This document shows, piece by piece, positions 23,877 through 33,026 of a stretch of 64,000 nucleotides of DNA. This DNA is from Planotetraspora kaengkrachanensis (GTDB lineage Bacteria > Actinomycetota > Actinomycetes > Streptosporangiales > Streptosporangiaceae). Position numbers and translations under genes: made by a program. The stretch covers positions 1 to 64,000 of the forward strand of contig NZ_BONV01000002.1 of the NCBI RefSeq assembly GCF_016862895.1, written 5' to 3'. Every line of letters starts with the position of its first letter. Positions within the stretch are counted from its first letter, which is position 1. Under the pieces are notes generated by a model. The model did not search any database. It saw only the letters and a program-made list of their open reading frames with translations, and was not told where the DNA came from.

Positions 23877-23914
23877 CCGTGCCGCTGTGACTGTGCCGCT
23901 GTGACCGTGCCGTT
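23861..23914 (+). repeat. 14-bp tandem repeat over the tetR stop codon
   Basis: The unit CTGTGACCGTGCCG is repeated about four times with small changes, starting in the final tetR codons and running past the stop. Because the unit contains TGA, expansion would not lengthen the protein. Confidence 0.75.
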
Positions 23915-23984
23915 GTGAGCGCCCAGGTGGGGCCCTTCTGAGCAACCCCGCGGCTTCTCCCGGTAGATCCGACCGCTTGCCGGA

Positions 23985-24000
23985 ATACCCTAGGGGGGTA
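23985..24000. promoter_or_regulatory. CsoR operator
   Basis: ATACCCTAGGGGGGTA, a GC-tract pseudo-palindrome with TACCC and GGGTA arms, is the kind of site recognised by CsoR repressors. It lies 41-56 bases before csoR. Confidence 0.65.
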
Positions 24001-24040
24001 AGGTGTTCCCCAAGGGACGAACCGATTCCCGGGTGGAGAA

Positions 24041-24322
24041 ATGGCCGGATACACACACAGTAAGGACGACCACCTCAGGCGGCTGCGCCGCATCGAGGGT
24101 CAGGTCCGCGGCCTGGAGCGGATGGTCGAAGAGGACAAGTACTGCATCGACGTCCTCACCCAGGTGTCGGCCGCCAACAGGGCGCTGCAGGCCTTCGCGC
24201 TGGAGTTGCTCGAAGAGCATCTGGCGCACTGCGTCGCCGACGCCGTCGCCAAGGGAGGCGCCGAGGCCGACGCCAAGGTCAAAGAAGCCTCCGACGCCAT
24301 CGCCCGCCTTGTCCGTTCCTGA
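24041..24322 (+). CDS. csoR: copper-sensing repressor CsoR
   Basis: A 93-residue all-helical CsoR/RcnR-family repressor. The Cu(I) ligand set is intact: Cys35 (KYCIDVL), His60 and Cys64 (EEHLAHC), and the N-terminal HLRRLRRIEGQVRGLERM region is the conserved DNA-binding/tetramer surface. Cu(I) binding releases the operator. First gene of a copper operon with copZ, a secreted protein and copA. The operator lies directly upstream. Confidence 0.92.
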   Translation: MAGYTHSKDDHLRRLRRIEGQVRGLERMVEEDKYCIDVLTQVSAANRALQAFALELLEEHLAHCVADAVAKGGAEADAKVKEASDAIARLVRS

Positions 24323-24357
24323 TCGACAGCATTCGGATCCAGAGCAGGAGTAGTCAT

Positions 24358-24570
24358 ATGACCACCGCGACCTACACCGTCAACGGCATGACCTGCGGCC
24401 ACTGTGTCTCATCTGTCACGGAGGAGGTCGGGGGGATTCCCGGGGTCTCCGGCGTCCGGGTCGACCTCGGCACGGGCCTGGTGACAGTGGAGAGCGACGC
24501 TCCCGTCGACGCGGCGCTGATCAGGAACGCCGTCGTCGAAGCCGGATACGAAGTGGCGGATCCGTCGTGA
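24358..24570 (+). CDS. copZ: copper chaperone CopZ
   Basis: A 70-residue heavy-metal-associated (HMA) domain protein with the Cu(I)-binding motif MTCGHC at residues 11-16. It carries Cu(I) in the cytoplasm, to the CopA ATPase or CsoR. It follows csoR by 35 bases with an AGCAGGAG ribosome site, and its stop overlaps the next start (GTGA). Confidence 0.92.
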   Translation: MTTATYTVNGMTCGHCVSSVTEEVGGIPGVSGVRVDLGTGLVTVESDAPVDAALIRNAVVEAGYEVADPS

Positions 24571-25511
24571 ACGCCCCCGCCAAGCTGGGCGCGTACGGGC
24601 TCGGCCTCGTGGTGATCTTCAGCGCGGCCCTCGGGGTGGGCGGCGCCGTGGGCGCGGTCGGCCCGTCGCCGGCCGGTGACGGCCACGCCGCCCACGCTCC
24701 CTCCTTACCGGCCCGTCCGGCCGCGCAGGTCGTCCCGGCGGGCCTGCAGGTGTCCCAGGACGGCTACACGTTCACGCCGGAGACGACGACGTTCACCCCC
24801 GGTGAGCCCGCCACGTTCCGGTTCACAGTGACCGGACCCGACGGCAGGCCGGTGACCCGCTATCAGGTCGCCCATGAGAAGAAGCTGCACTTCATCGTGG
24901 TCAACCGCGACCTGGGCGGATTCCAGCACCTCCATCCCACGGAGGCCGGCGGCGGAGTCTGGTCGGTCCCCCTGACCCTCCCCCGGGCCGGGACCTATCG
25001 CGCCTTCGCCGACTTCGTCCCGGAAGGCGGCCAGGGGCTCACCCTCGGCACCGACCTGTTCGCCCCGGGCGACCACACCCCGCAGCCGTTGCCCCCCGCC
25101 GTCCGTACGGCCGAAGCCGACGGATACACCGTGAAGCTCGACGGCGAGCTGACGCCGGGCACGTCCAGCAGGCTCACGCTGACGGTCAGCAGGGACGGCG
25201 CTCCCGTCACCGACCTGGAGCCCTACCTGGGCGCCTATGGTCATCTGGTGGCGCTGCGCGCGGGCGACCTGGCGTACCTGCACGTGCACCCGAACGGCGC
25301 GCCGGGGGACGGGACGACCCGCCCCGGGCCGGCGATCGTCTTCGAGGCCGAGGTGCCGAGCCGCGGCGACTACCGGCTGTTCCTCGACTTCCAGCACGGG
25401 GGAACCGTTCACACCGCAGCCTTCACCCTCCGAGCCGTCCCGCCGCCGGCAGGCACGACCCCTGCAGGCACGACCCCGGCCGAGCCCGATCACGAGCACG
25501 GCGGCCACTGA
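24567..25511 (+). CDS. secreted or membrane-anchored protein of the copper operon, function unknown
   Basis: A 314-residue protein with one N-terminal hydrophobic segment ([20 protein letters not shown]) and an extracytoplasmic domain. It has several His-rich spots that look like metal sites: HAAHAP after the membrane segment, [20 protein letters not shown] and a C-terminal DHEHGGH. The two beta-rich halves (about residues 50-170 and 180-290) each contain an HLHP or HVHP motif, suggesting a duplicated cupredoxin- or FixG-like fold. GTG at 24567 overlaps copZ, and copA follows after 26 bases, so a role in periplasm-side copper binding is likely, by inference. No family recognised with certainty. 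Confidence 0.75.
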   Translation: MNAPAKLGAYGLGLVVIFSAALGVGGAVGAVGPSPAGDGHAAHAPSLPARPAAQVVPAGLQVSQDGYTFTPETTTFTPGEPATFRFTVTGPDGRPVTRYQVAHEKKLHFIVVNRDLGGFQHLHPTEAGGGVWSVPLTLPRAGTYRAFADFVPEGGQGLTLGTDLFAPGDHTPQPLPPAVRTAEADGYTVKLDGELTPGTSSRLTLTVSRDGAPVTDLEPYLGAYGHLVALRAGDLAYLHVHPNGAPGDGTTRPGPAIVFEAEVPSRGDYRLFLDFQHGGTVHTAAFTLRAVPPPAGTTPAGTTPAEPDHEHGGH

Positions 25512-25537
25512 CGCCCGGGACGCGGAAAGGAGTGACG

Positions 25538-27787
25538 ATGACCCCCACCACACACGAAAGACCACCGGCAGCCGGTGACGCGGTCGAACTGTCGATCGGC
25601 GGCATGACCTGCGCGTCCTGCGCCGCCAGGATCGAGCGCAAGCTCAACAAGCTCGACGGCGTGACCGCGTCGGTCAACTACGCGACGGAGAAGGCCAAGG
25701 TGACCTTCCCCCGGGATCTCGACCCGGTGCTGCTCGTCGCCGAGGTCGAGAAGGCCGGATACACCGCCAGGCTGCCCGAGCCGGCCGGGGCGGCGCCCGG
25801 CGCCACGGGAGAGGAGCCGGACGAACTCCGGCCGCTGCGGACCCGGCTGATCACCTCGGTGGTCCTGGCCGTCCCCGTGATCGCGCTCGCGATGGTGCCG
25901 GCGTTGCAGTTCACGTACTGGCAGTGGCTCTCGCTGACGCTCGCGGCGCCGATCGTGGTCTACGCGGGACTGCCCTTCCACAAGGCCGCGTGGACGAATC
26001 TTCGGCACGGCGCCGCCACCATGGACACGCTCGTGTCGCTGGGCACGATCGCCGCGTTCGGCTGGTCGCTGTGGGCGCTCTTCCTCGGTACGGCCGGCAC
26101 CCCCGGCATGACCCACGGGTTCGACCTCACCATCGCGCGCGGCGACGGCACGGGCGACATCTACCTGGAGGCGGCCGCGGGCGTGACGGCGTTCCTCCTG
26201 GCGGGCCGTTACTTCGAGACCCGGTCCAAGCGCCGCGCGGGCGCCGCGTTGCGGGCTCTGCTGGAGATGGGGGCCAAGGACGTCGCCGTGCTCCGCGACG
26301 GAGCCGAAGAGCGCATACCCGTCGACCGGCTGGCCGTGGCCGACCTCTTCGTCGTACGGCCGGGCGAGAAGATCGCCACCGACGGCGTGGTCGAGGAGGG
26401 CTCATCGGCCGTCGACGCGAGCATGCTGACCGGTGAGTCCGTGCCCGTCGAGGTCGGACCGGGCGACACCGTGACCGGCGCGACCGTCAACGCGGGCGGC
26501 CGGCTGGTGGTCCGCGCCACCAGAGTGGGCTCAGACACCCGGCTCGCCCAGATGGCCAGGCTCGTGGAGGAGGCCCAGACCGGCAAGGCCCGGGTGCAGC
26601 GCCTCGCGGACCGGATCTCTGCGGTCTTCGTGCCGGCCGTGATCGCGCTGGCGGTCGGCACCCTGGGCTTCTGGCTCGGCACGGGTTCGGGCGCCGGGGC
26701 GGCCTTCAGCGCCGCGGTGGCCGTGCTGATCATCGCCTGCCCGTGCGCGCTCGGGCTGGCCACTCCGACCGCCCTGCTGGTCGGCACCGGCAGAGGGGCC
26801 CAGCTCGGCATCCTCATCAAGGGTCCGGAGGTGCTGGAGTCCACTCGCAGGATCGACACCGTCGTCCTGGACAAGACGGGCACCGTCACCGAGGGCAGGA
26901 TGACCCTGGTCGACGTCGTCACCGCCGCCGGCGAGGACCCCGACGAGGTGCTGCGCCTGGCCGGGGCCCTGGAGAACGCCTCCGAGCACCCGATCGCCCA
27001 GGCGATCGCACGAGGCGCCGCCGAGCGGGTCGGCGCCCTGCCCGCACCCGAGGAGTTCGCCAACGTCGAGGGCCTGGGCGTGCAGGGCGTGGTGGACGGC
27101 CACGCCGTGCTCGCCGGGCGGCCGCGACTGCTCGCCGAGTGGTCGCAACATCTTTCCGACGACCTGGAACGGGCGCTGCACGCGGCGCAGGACGCCGGCC
27201 GTACGGCCGTCGCCGTCGGCTGGGACGGCAAGGCGCGCGCGGTCCTCTCGGTCGCCGACGTCGTCAAGCCCACCTCGGCCGAGGCCGTCTCCCGGTTGCG
27301 CGCGCTGGGGCTGACTCCGGTGCTGCTGACGGGTGACAACGAGACCGTCGCGCGGTCCGTCGCCGCCGAGGTCAGCGTCACCGAGGTCGTCGCGGAGGTG
27401 CTGCCGGCAGGCAAGGCCGACGTCGTCAGGGCTCTACAGGCCGAGGGCAAGGTCGTGGCCATGGTCGGCGACGGCGTCAACGACGCGGCCGCGCTCGCCC
27501 AGGCCGACCTCGGCCTGGCCATGGGCACCGGCACCGACGTGGCCATCGAGGCCGCCGACCTGACGCTGGTCCGCGGCGACCTGCGGGTGGCGGCCGACGC
27601 GATCCGGCTGTCGCGCCGGACGCTGCGCACGATCAGGGGCAACCTGTTCTGGGCGTTCGCCTACAACGTGGCCGCCCTGCCGTTGGCCGCGCTCGGGCTG
27701 CTCAATCCCATGATCGCCGGTGCGGCGATGGCGTTGTCCAGCGTCTTCGTGGTGAGCAACAGCCTCCGGCTGCGCCGGTTCCGGTGA
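25538..27787 (+). CDS. copA: Cu(I)-exporting P-type ATPase CopA
   Basis: A 749-residue P1B-type ATPase that exports Cu(I). It has one N-terminal HMA domain (MTCASC, Cys25 and Cys28), eight membrane segments, the actuator motif LTGESVPV, the membrane Cu site CPC (Cys401 and Cys403), phosphorylation motif DKTGT (Asp445), the SEHP motif, and hinge [12 protein letters not shown] 25538 has AAAGGAG five bases upstream. It is the last gene of the CsoR-controlled operon and is followed by a hairpin terminator. Confidence 0.95.
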   Translation: MTPTTHERPPAAGDAVELSIGGMTCASCAARIERKLNKLDGVTASVNYATEKAKVTFPRDLDPVLLVAEVEKAGYTARLPEPAGAAPGATGEEPDELRPLRTRLITSVVLAVPVIALAMVPALQFTYWQWLSLTLAAPIVVYAGLPFHKAAWTNLRHGAATMDTLVSLGTIAAFGWSLWALFLGTAGTPGMTHGFDLTIARGDGTGDIYLEAAAGVTAFLLAGRYFETRSKRRAGAALRALLEMGAKDVAVLRDGAEERIPVDRLAVADLFVVRPGEKIATDGVVEEGSSAVDASMLTGESVPVEVGPGDTVTGATVNAGGRLVVRATRVGSDTRLAQMARLVEEAQTGKARVQRLADRISAVFVPAVIALAVGTLGFWLGTGSGAGAAFSAAVAVLIIACPCALGLATPTALLVGTGRGAQLGILIKGPEVLESTRRIDTVVLDKTGTVTEGRMTLVDVVTAAGEDPDEVLRLAGALENASEHPIAQAIARGAAERVGALPAPEEFANVEGLGVQGVVDGHAVLAGRPRLLAEWSQHLSDDLERALHAAQDAGRTAVAVGWDGKARAVLSVADVVKPTSAEAVSRLRALGLTPVLLTGDNETVARSVAAEVSVTEVVAEVLPAGKADVVRALQAEGKVVAMVGDGVNDAAALAQADLGLAMGTGTDVAIEAADLTLVRGDLRVAADAIRLSRRTLRTIRGNLFWAFAYNVAALPLAALGLLNPMIAGAAMALSSVFVVSNSLRLRRFR

Positions 27788-27795
27788 TCGGGTCC

Positions 27796-27824
27796 GGGGC
27801 CTCCGGAGTGACTTCAGAGGCCCC
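27796..27824 (+). terminator. terminator after copA
   Basis: GGGGCCTC and GAGGCCCC form a perfect 8-bp stem with a 13-base loop, nine bases after the copA stop. Confidence 0.75.
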
Positions 27825-27994
27825 GTCACCCCACCGATCGTTCATCGAGAACTTTCCGCCCGTGTGCCCGATTCCTGGTCAGGCAGACGCGATAATCGTC
27901 GGGGCGCCGGGAAGCGACGGCAGCCCGGAACTCGTCCCGCGGCCTGACGTCCGATGCCGCCGGGGCGGTTTCCGACGACAGGAAGGCCTGACTC

Positions 27995-28417
27995 ATGCGC
28001 ATGTACACGGCGCGGATCATCGAAACACCGGGTGAGGGCATACGCCTCCAGCCCACCGATGACGCCGACGTCCCCGATCGACCGAGCGAGATCAACCTGC
28101 TCGGCCTGGCCGTGGCCCTGGCGCTGGGCAGCGCGGGATACGAACATCACCCCGAGCCCCGGAACACGGAGATCCAGACGATCGAGGCGCTGCTTGAGGG
28201 CACGGCCACCATGCCGTGGCGGTCCCGAGCGGGCGGCGCCGCGGCGCGTGACGGCGGCGAAACCGGGGCCGCGCAGGAAACCGGGGCCGCGCAGGAAACC
28301 AGGGCCGCGCAGGAAACCGGGGCCGCGCATGAAACCGCGCCCTTCATCGTGTGCGAGCGCGCGGATTCCGGAGTGTCGAAATGCCGGGTTGAGCACCGGC
28401 CCGTGGAGACGCCGTAG
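27995..28417 (+). CDS. hypothetical protein with ETGAAQ repeats
   Basis: A 140-residue protein with an excellent ribosome site (AGGAAGG, 8 bases before ATG). The first about 75 residues look folded (TARIIETPGEGIRLQP, INLLGLAVALALGSAGYEHH); after that come four copies of ETGAAQ encoded by an 18-bp DNA repeat, then a short tail with two cysteines. No family recognised. It is followed by the Spo0M-like gene on the same strand. Confidence 0.6.
   Translation: MRMYTARIIETPGEGIRLQPTDDADVPDRPSEINLLGLAVALALGSAGYEHHPEPRNTEIQTIEALLEGTATMPWRSRAGGAAARDGGETGAAQETGAAQETRAAQETGAAHETAPFIVCERADSGVSKCRVEHRPVETP
28259..28330 (+). repeat. 18-bp in-frame tandem repeat, four copies
   Basis: The unit GAAACCGGGGCCGCGCAG occurs four times, with single-base changes in copies 3 and 4 and a partial fifth copy. 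It codes for ETGAAQ. Confidence 0.85.
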
Positions 28418-28535
28418 GCCCCGCGTCCGCACCGAGGAGTGCTCATCCGGAGGAGGAGAACCGCCCCCAGGGGAGGGAGCAGGAACCCGAGCGCGGCGCC
28501 GTCCGTTGACCGCGGACAAGCCGAGTGAGGGGTGA

Positions 28536-29309
28536 ATGGTGTTCCGGAAGTTGATGGCCGCATTAGGGGCCGGCGTCGAGGTGGACACGGTCCTGAGCAC
28601 GCCGCGGGTACGCCCGGGCGGGCTTCTCCAGGGCGAGGTGCGTTTCCAGGGGGGCTCCTCCGACCACAAGGTCGACGAGATCACCGTCGACTTCACCGCG
28701 GTGGTGGAGGTCGAGCATGGTGACAGCGAGCACCACGTCACCTACACCTTCCTGAGGTCCCGCGTCAGCGGGCCGTTCGAGCTCAAGGCGGGCGAGGCCC
28801 GCACCCTGCCGTTCTCGATCCCCGTTCCGTGGGAGACGCCCGTCAGCGCGATCGGTGGGCACCCGCTCCGCGGGATGCGCCTCGGGGTCGCCACCGAGCT
28901 CGCGCTCGCGGGGGCCCTCGACAAGGGCGACCTCGATCCGCTGCACGTCGAGCCGCTGCCCGAGCAGGGACACCTGCTCGCCGCACTCGACCGGATGGGC
29001 TTCCACTTCAGCCGCGCCGACCTGGAGAAGGGCACGCTGCGCGGCTCGTCGATGCCCTTCTACCAGGAGATCGAGTACCACGCCGGCCCGGAATGGCGCC
29101 GCCACTTCAACCAGCTCGAGCTGACGTTCATCGCCGGGCCGCACTCGATGGACGTGATCCTCGAGGCCGACACGCGGGGCGGCTTCCTCACCTCGAGCCA
29201 CGACGTCTACAACCGTTTCCAGGTGCGCTACGGCAATCACCCGGGAGCGGTGGAACAGTCGTTGCGCGACGGTCTGGCCGCCATGGCCCGCAACCGCGGC
29301 TGGTTCTGA
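28536..29309 (+). CDS. sporulation-control protein Spo0M family
   Basis: A 257-residue arrestin-like beta-sandwich protein of the SpoOM family, which in Bacillus influences sporulation and is found widely in actinomycetes. Typical features are the start MVFRKLMAALGAG, the VDTVLSTPRVRPGG strand region, and the C-terminal MDVILEADTRGGF motif. The start has GAGGGG just before it. Role in this organism unknown; may act in cell shape or differentiation. Confidence 0.85.
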   Translation: MVFRKLMAALGAGVEVDTVLSTPRVRPGGLLQGEVRFQGGSSDHKVDEITVDFTAVVEVEHGDSEHHVTYTFLRSRVSGPFELKAGEARTLPFSIPVPWETPVSAIGGHPLRGMRLGVATELALAGALDKGDLDPLHVEPLPEQGHLLAALDRMGFHFSRADLEKGTLRGSSMPFYQEIEYHAGPEWRRHFNQLELTFIAGPHSMDVILEADTRGGFLTSSHDVYNRFQVRYGNHPGAVEQSLRDGLAAMARNRGWF

Positions 29310-29327
29310 CGAAACCGGCCGGTTTCG
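29310..29327. terminator. palindrome after spo0M-like gene
   Basis: CGAAACCGGCCGGTTTCG is a perfect 18-bp palindrome starting at the base after the stop. Related blocks (GGAAACCGGCTGG, GGAACCGGCCGGCTCC) follow in the next 70 bases. It lies between convergent genes and may end both transcripts. Confidence 0.5.
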
Positions 29328-29418
29328 AAAGGGAAACCGGCTGGATCCAGCGGAGCCGCCCGGTTGCCATCGGAACCGGCCGGCTCCCCCGGCCACGCCG
29401 TCCCATGCAGGCGGGCCG

Positions 29419-30048
29419 CTATCCGTACGTGGGATGTTGCGGCCAGCCGGACGGGGAGTCCTCCCAGTCCTCCTGCCTGCCGTAGGGGGTCAGGTCGAGG
29501 ATGCTGTGCGTGAAGACGAGCCGGTCCACGCCGCGCGAGGTGGTGCCGTACGTCCGGTGGACGTCCTCGCCGTCGCGGAGGAACACGCTGAGCATGAAGC
29601 CGCCGCCCGCGCCGCAGTCCTCCGCGAACGACGTCCCGTGCGACGAGACGAACGGAATCGTCCAGCCCCGCCGTGCCTTGTACGCCTCGATCTGGGCGAG
29701 CGGCATGTTCGACACGTTCACCCAGGTGACCCCGCTGTCGGCCAGCGCGGCCGGCGCGGTCACGGGGATGTTGTCCGTGAACTTGGTGCAGCCCGGGCAG
29801 TAGTGGTCGGGCCCGATGTCCATGAACTGGTAGACGACCAGCTGTCCCCGGCCCTCGAACAGGTCCAGGAGCGTCCTGGCGCCCGCCGGGGTGTCGAACA
29901 CGTACCCGCTGTCGAACGTGACCATCGGGAGGCGGCGCCGCCGCGCCGCGAGCGCGTCCTGAGCGCGCGTGACTTCCTTCTCGGCCTTGAGCAGCTCGTC
30001 ACGGGCCAGCTGCCACTCTTCGGCCGATACGATCGGTGGCTTCTCCAT
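29419..30048 (-). CDS. DUF899 thioredoxin-like protein
   Basis: A 209-residue DUF899-family protein with a thioredoxin-like fold. The motif CPGCTKFTDN (about residues 84-93) gives a CxxC pair, and DLFEGRGQLVVYQFMD is the family core. Function not established; likely redox related. The gene follows the SDR and DJ-1 genes on the same strand, so it may be part of one stress-related transcript under the LysR regulator at 31835. Confidence 0.85.
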   Translation of the reverse strand: MEKPPIVSAEEWQLARDELLKAEKEVTRAQDALAARRRRLPMVTFDSGYVFDTPAGARTLLDLFEGRGQLVVYQFMDIGPDHYCPGCTKFTDNIPVTAPAALADSGVTWVNVSNMPLAQIEAYKARRGWTIPFVSSHGTSFAEDCGAGGGFMLSVFLRDGEDVHRTYGTTSRGVDRLVFTHSILDLTPYGRQEDWEDSPSGWPQHPTYG

Positions 30049-30150
30049 GCGGCGATTGTCTCCGCGGGCACCGACAAAATCAGGCCGTCCGCTCCGAGGG
30101 CCGCACGCCGCACGGGTCTCCCCCGCCCCACGGCCGGCTGCGACCGGAGA

Positions 30151-30945
30151 TCAGACGACCGCGAGCAACTGCCGCGTCAGCTCCCCGAGGCGACGGCGGT
30201 GGTCCGGATCGTAGGCCTCCTCGGCGGCGCGCGCCTCCTTCTCGCCCTCGAAGTAGCGGCCGGTGATCTCGGCCGTCTCCGGATCGTCGACCAGGCGCCG
30301 GGTGGCCGCCACCCCCTGCTCCAGGGAGTCGACGACCTCCATCCCGGACCTGCTCGACATCGCGGTCGGCATGTACGTCGCGGGATGGACGCTGTTCACC
30401 GTTACGCCGCTTCCGGCGAGCTCCTCGGCGAGGTCGAAGGTGTGGGCGATGAGGGCGAGCTTGGATCGGCAGTACGCGGCCACGTCGGTGTATCCGCGCT
30501 CCAGTTGCGGGTCGTCGAAGTCGATCGGGGCCTGGCCGATCGAGGCGACGTTGACGATCCGGGAGGGCGCCGACCGGCGCAGCAGCGGGAGCAGTTCCCG
30601 GGTCAGCAACACGGGTGCGAGGTAGTTGACCGCCAGGCGCAGTTCATGGCCGTCGGCCGACGTCTCCCGTGAGACTCCGTCCTTGTGGAATCCGATCCCG
30701 GCGTTGTTGACGAGTACGTCCAGCCGGTCGTGCGATTCGGCGATCTGCGCCGCGAGCCGCCGGACGTCCGCGAGGGACGAGAAGTCCGCCGTGAACGTCT
30801 CGCCGCCGGTCGCGTCCGCGACCTCCGCGAGCCGCCGGGCGTCCCGTCCGTGGAGCAGCAGCCGGTGCCGGCCCGCGGCGGCGAGGTCCTCCGCCGACGC
30901 ACGGCCCAGGCCGTCCGACGCGCCCGTGATGAGAATCGTTGCCAT
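30151..30945 (-). CDS. short-chain dehydrogenase/reductase
   Basis: A 264-residue classical SDR. The dinucleotide-binding TGASDGLG is at residues about 8-15, NNAG is present, and the active site has Ser in NVASIG and YCRSK. The AAGRHRLLLHGRD segment suggests NADP(H). Substrate unknown. ATG 30945 is preceded by AAAGG with 8-base spacing. It lies 61 bases after the DJ-1-like gene, probably in one operon. Confidence 0.88.
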   Translation of the reverse strand: MATILITGASDGLGRASAEDLAAAGRHRLLLHGRDARRLAEVADATGGETFTADFSSLADVRRLAAQIAESHDRLDVLVNNAGIGFHKDGVSRETSADGHELRLAVNYLAPVLLTRELLPLLRRSAPSRIVNVASIGQAPIDFDDPQLERGYTDVAAYCRSKLALIAHTFDLAEELAGSGVTVNSVHPATYMPTAMSSRSGMEVVDSLEQGVAATRRLVDDPETAEITGRYFEGEKEARAAEEAYDPDHRRRLGELTRQLLAVV

Positions 30946-31006
30946 GTCTTCGACCTTTCGATGAGGGTTTCGTTCCACGCCCCGGGCGTGGCTTCGCGCC
31001 GTCGGC

Positions 31007-31702
31007 TCAGCTCAGCGCCTTGAGCAGTTCCGCGGCCAGCGGGGCGGAGGAGGCGGGGTTCTGCCCGGTGTGGACGTTGCGGTCGACGACCACGTGGGGT
31101 GCCCACGGCTCGCCCGCGGAGAACCGCGTGCCCAGCGCGGCCAGCCGGTCTTCCAAGATCCACCTGGCCCGCTCGGCGAGCCCCGTCTGGGTCTCCTCCG
31201 CCTTGGTGAAGCCGGTGATCCGGTAGCCGGTGAACGGCGAGGTCCCGTCCGGAAGCTCGGTGGCCAGGAGGGCCGCCAGACCGTGGCACATCAGGCCCAC
31301 CGGCTTGCCCGCGTCCATGGCCTCGACGAGAAGGCGGGCCGACTCGGTGTCGACCGCCAGATCCTCCATCGGGCCGTGACCACCGGGATAGAAGATCGCG
31401 GCGTATTCGGCCAGGTCGGCGCTTTCCAGCGTGATCGGACGCCGGAGTTGGGCGGCGGCGTGGAGGGCGGCGGTCATCGCGGCGACGACGTCCCGGCCGC
31501 CTGCCATCTCGGGGGTGAGGCTCGCCTGGTCGACCGGCGGCACGACACCGCCGGGGGTGGCCACGACGATTTCATGCCCGGCGGCGGTGAACGCCTGCTG
31601 GGGAGCGACGAACTCCTCGGCCCAGTAGCCGGTCGGGTGCTCGGTTCCGTCGGCCAGCGTCCAGTGGCGGGCGCCGGTCATCACAAAAAGAATCTTCGCC
31701 AT
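31007..31702 (-). CDS. DJ-1/PfpI (Hsp31-like) class I glutamine amidotransferase-like protein
   Basis: A 231-residue DJ-1/PfpI-superfamily protein. The nucleophile elbow is GLMCHGLAAL with Cys139, and a glutamate-bearing WAEEF motif (Glu29/Glu30) lies at the position of the Hsp31/glyoxalase III acid. The family includes chaperones and methylglyoxal-detoxifying enzymes. Divergent from a LysR gene, first of a likely operon with an SDR and DUF899 protein. Confidence 0.88.
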   Translation of the reverse strand: MAKILFVMTGARHWTLADGTEHPTGYWAEEFVAPQQAFTAAGHEIVVATPGGVVPPVDQASLTPEMAGGRDVVAAMTAALHAAAQLRRPITLESADLAEYAAIFYPGGHGPMEDLAVDTESARLLVEAMDAGKPVGLMCHGLAALLATELPDGTSPFTGYRITGFTKAEETQTGLAERARWILEDRLAALGTRFSAGEPWAPHVVVDRNVHTGQNPASSAPLAAELLKALS

Positions 31703-31834
31703 TCTCCGTGCTCATTTCCGCAGCCCCTCGCACGAGGCGAGGAGAGAAGAACCGACGAGTCTCTGCTTCTCGTCAGCGGGAACGATGCCGATCGTAGGTC
31801 GCCGATCCATAGGAGAACCAATAGCATTGTCACT

Positions 31835-32785
31835 ATGAGCCATAGGCAGACCGATACCTCAGGGCTAGTCGTGGCCGGACAGGCGGACGACGGGCCGCTG
31901 GACCTGATGCTGCTGCGGACGTTCCTGGCCGTGTACCGCGCCGGTTCCTTCACCGCGGCCGGCGCGATGCTGGGCCTGTCCCAGCCGACGGTGACGGGTC
32001 AGATACGGGCGTTGGAGGCACAGCTCGATCGCCAGTTGTTCGAGCGGCTGCCCCGGGGCGTGGTCGCCACGTCCGTGGCCGACGAACTGTCCGCACAGGT
32101 CGCCGGGCCTCTGGACGAGTTGGCGGCGGTGGCCGGACGCGGCCGGCCGGGAGGCGCGCCCTCCGAGCCGGTGCACCTCGGGGGCCCGGCCGAGGTGCTG
32201 AGCGCCCAGGTCCTGCCGGCCCTGGCGCCACTGGTCGAACTGGGCCTGCGCCTGCGGGTCACCACCGGCCTGGCCGACGATCTGCTCGACGGCCTGCGGG
32301 CGGGGCGTTTCGACCTGGTCCTGTCCGCGATCCGGCCGCGCGGGCGTTCCGTGGTCGCCGTGCCGCTCATGGACGAGGAGTTCGTCCTGGTGGCCGCACC
32401 CGCGTGGGCCGACAGGATCGGCCCCGTCGTCGCCGGTGACACAGGCCCCCTGGACGACGCCCCGCTGGTCGCCTATGCCGAGGACCTGCCCATCGTCCGC
32501 CGGTACTGGCGTCACGTCTTCCGTACGCGGCTGACCCGTTCACCAGCGGTGGTCGTCCCCGATCTGCGCGGAGTCCTGGCGGCCGTCGTCGCCGGAGCCG
32601 GAGTAACGGTGCTCCCCCGGTATCTCTGTGCCCGTGAACTCGGTACCGGCGAACTGGTGACGCTGCTCGACCCTGAGGATCCGCCCATCAACACCGGCTA
32701 CCTCGCGCAACGCCCGGGCGCGCCCGAGCGCCATCACGTCGCACTGGTCCGCGACCATCTGTTGCGCGCGGCCCGGTCCTGGTGA
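31835..32785 (+). CDS. LysR-family regulator
   Basis: A 316-residue LysR protein with winged HTH (residues about 24-85, LMLLRTFLAVYRAGSFTAAG) and a periplasmic-binding-like effector domain. No Shine-Dalgarno site lies close to ATG 31835; a TAGCAT box 8-13 bases upstream suggests a leaderless message. It is divergent from the DJ-1/SDR/DUF899 genes, which it probably regulates. CTATG-AGC-CATAG lies over its start codon and could be part of its binding site. Confidence 0.88.
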   Translation: MSHRQTDTSGLVVAGQADDGPLDLMLLRTFLAVYRAGSFTAAGAMLGLSQPTVTGQIRALEAQLDRQLFERLPRGVVATSVADELSAQVAGPLDELAAVAGRGRPGGAPSEPVHLGGPAEVLSAQVLPALAPLVELGLRLRVTTGLADDLLDGLRAGRFDLVLSAIRPRGRSVVAVPLMDEEFVLVAAPAWADRIGPVVAGDTGPLDDAPLVAYAEDLPIVRRYWRHVFRTRLTRSPAVVVPDLRGVLAAVVAGAGVTVLPRYLCARELGTGELVTLLDPEDPPINTGYLAQRPGAPERHHVALVRDHLLRAARSW

Positions 32786-32787
32786 AG

Positions 32788-32820
32788 CGGCCGTCCGGCC
32801 TTCGGAACGTGTGACGGCCG
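32788..32820 (+). terminator. terminator after the LysR gene
   Basis: CGGCCGTC and GACGGCCG pair perfectly (8 bp) around a 17-base loop, just after the LysR stop. Confidence 0.6.
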
Positions 32821-33026
32821 GAGTGCCCCGCCTGTGTGACCGAGGCGGCGTTGCCGTACCAGGCTGCTGTACGGGGGTCCGGCCTTCACAGGGGCTTGTG
32901 AGGCCCGCGTGTGACCGTCGGTCCGCCGACCAGTGCAAAATTGCGGTCGGGTCCACCGCACCACTGGGTTGGACTTGCTTGCAGCCCGTTCGAAGACAGG
33001 CCCGACCCAGACGTTAGGGAGCCCCC

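Noticed and set aside
23861-23914. CRISPR-like repeat
   Set aside because: Units are 14 bp and directly adjacent with no spacers; the same holds for the repeats at 8308, 28259, 40957 and 59489.
28259-28330. Insertion-sequence end or transposon repeat
   Set aside because: The repeat is in frame inside a coding sequence and no transposase is nearby.
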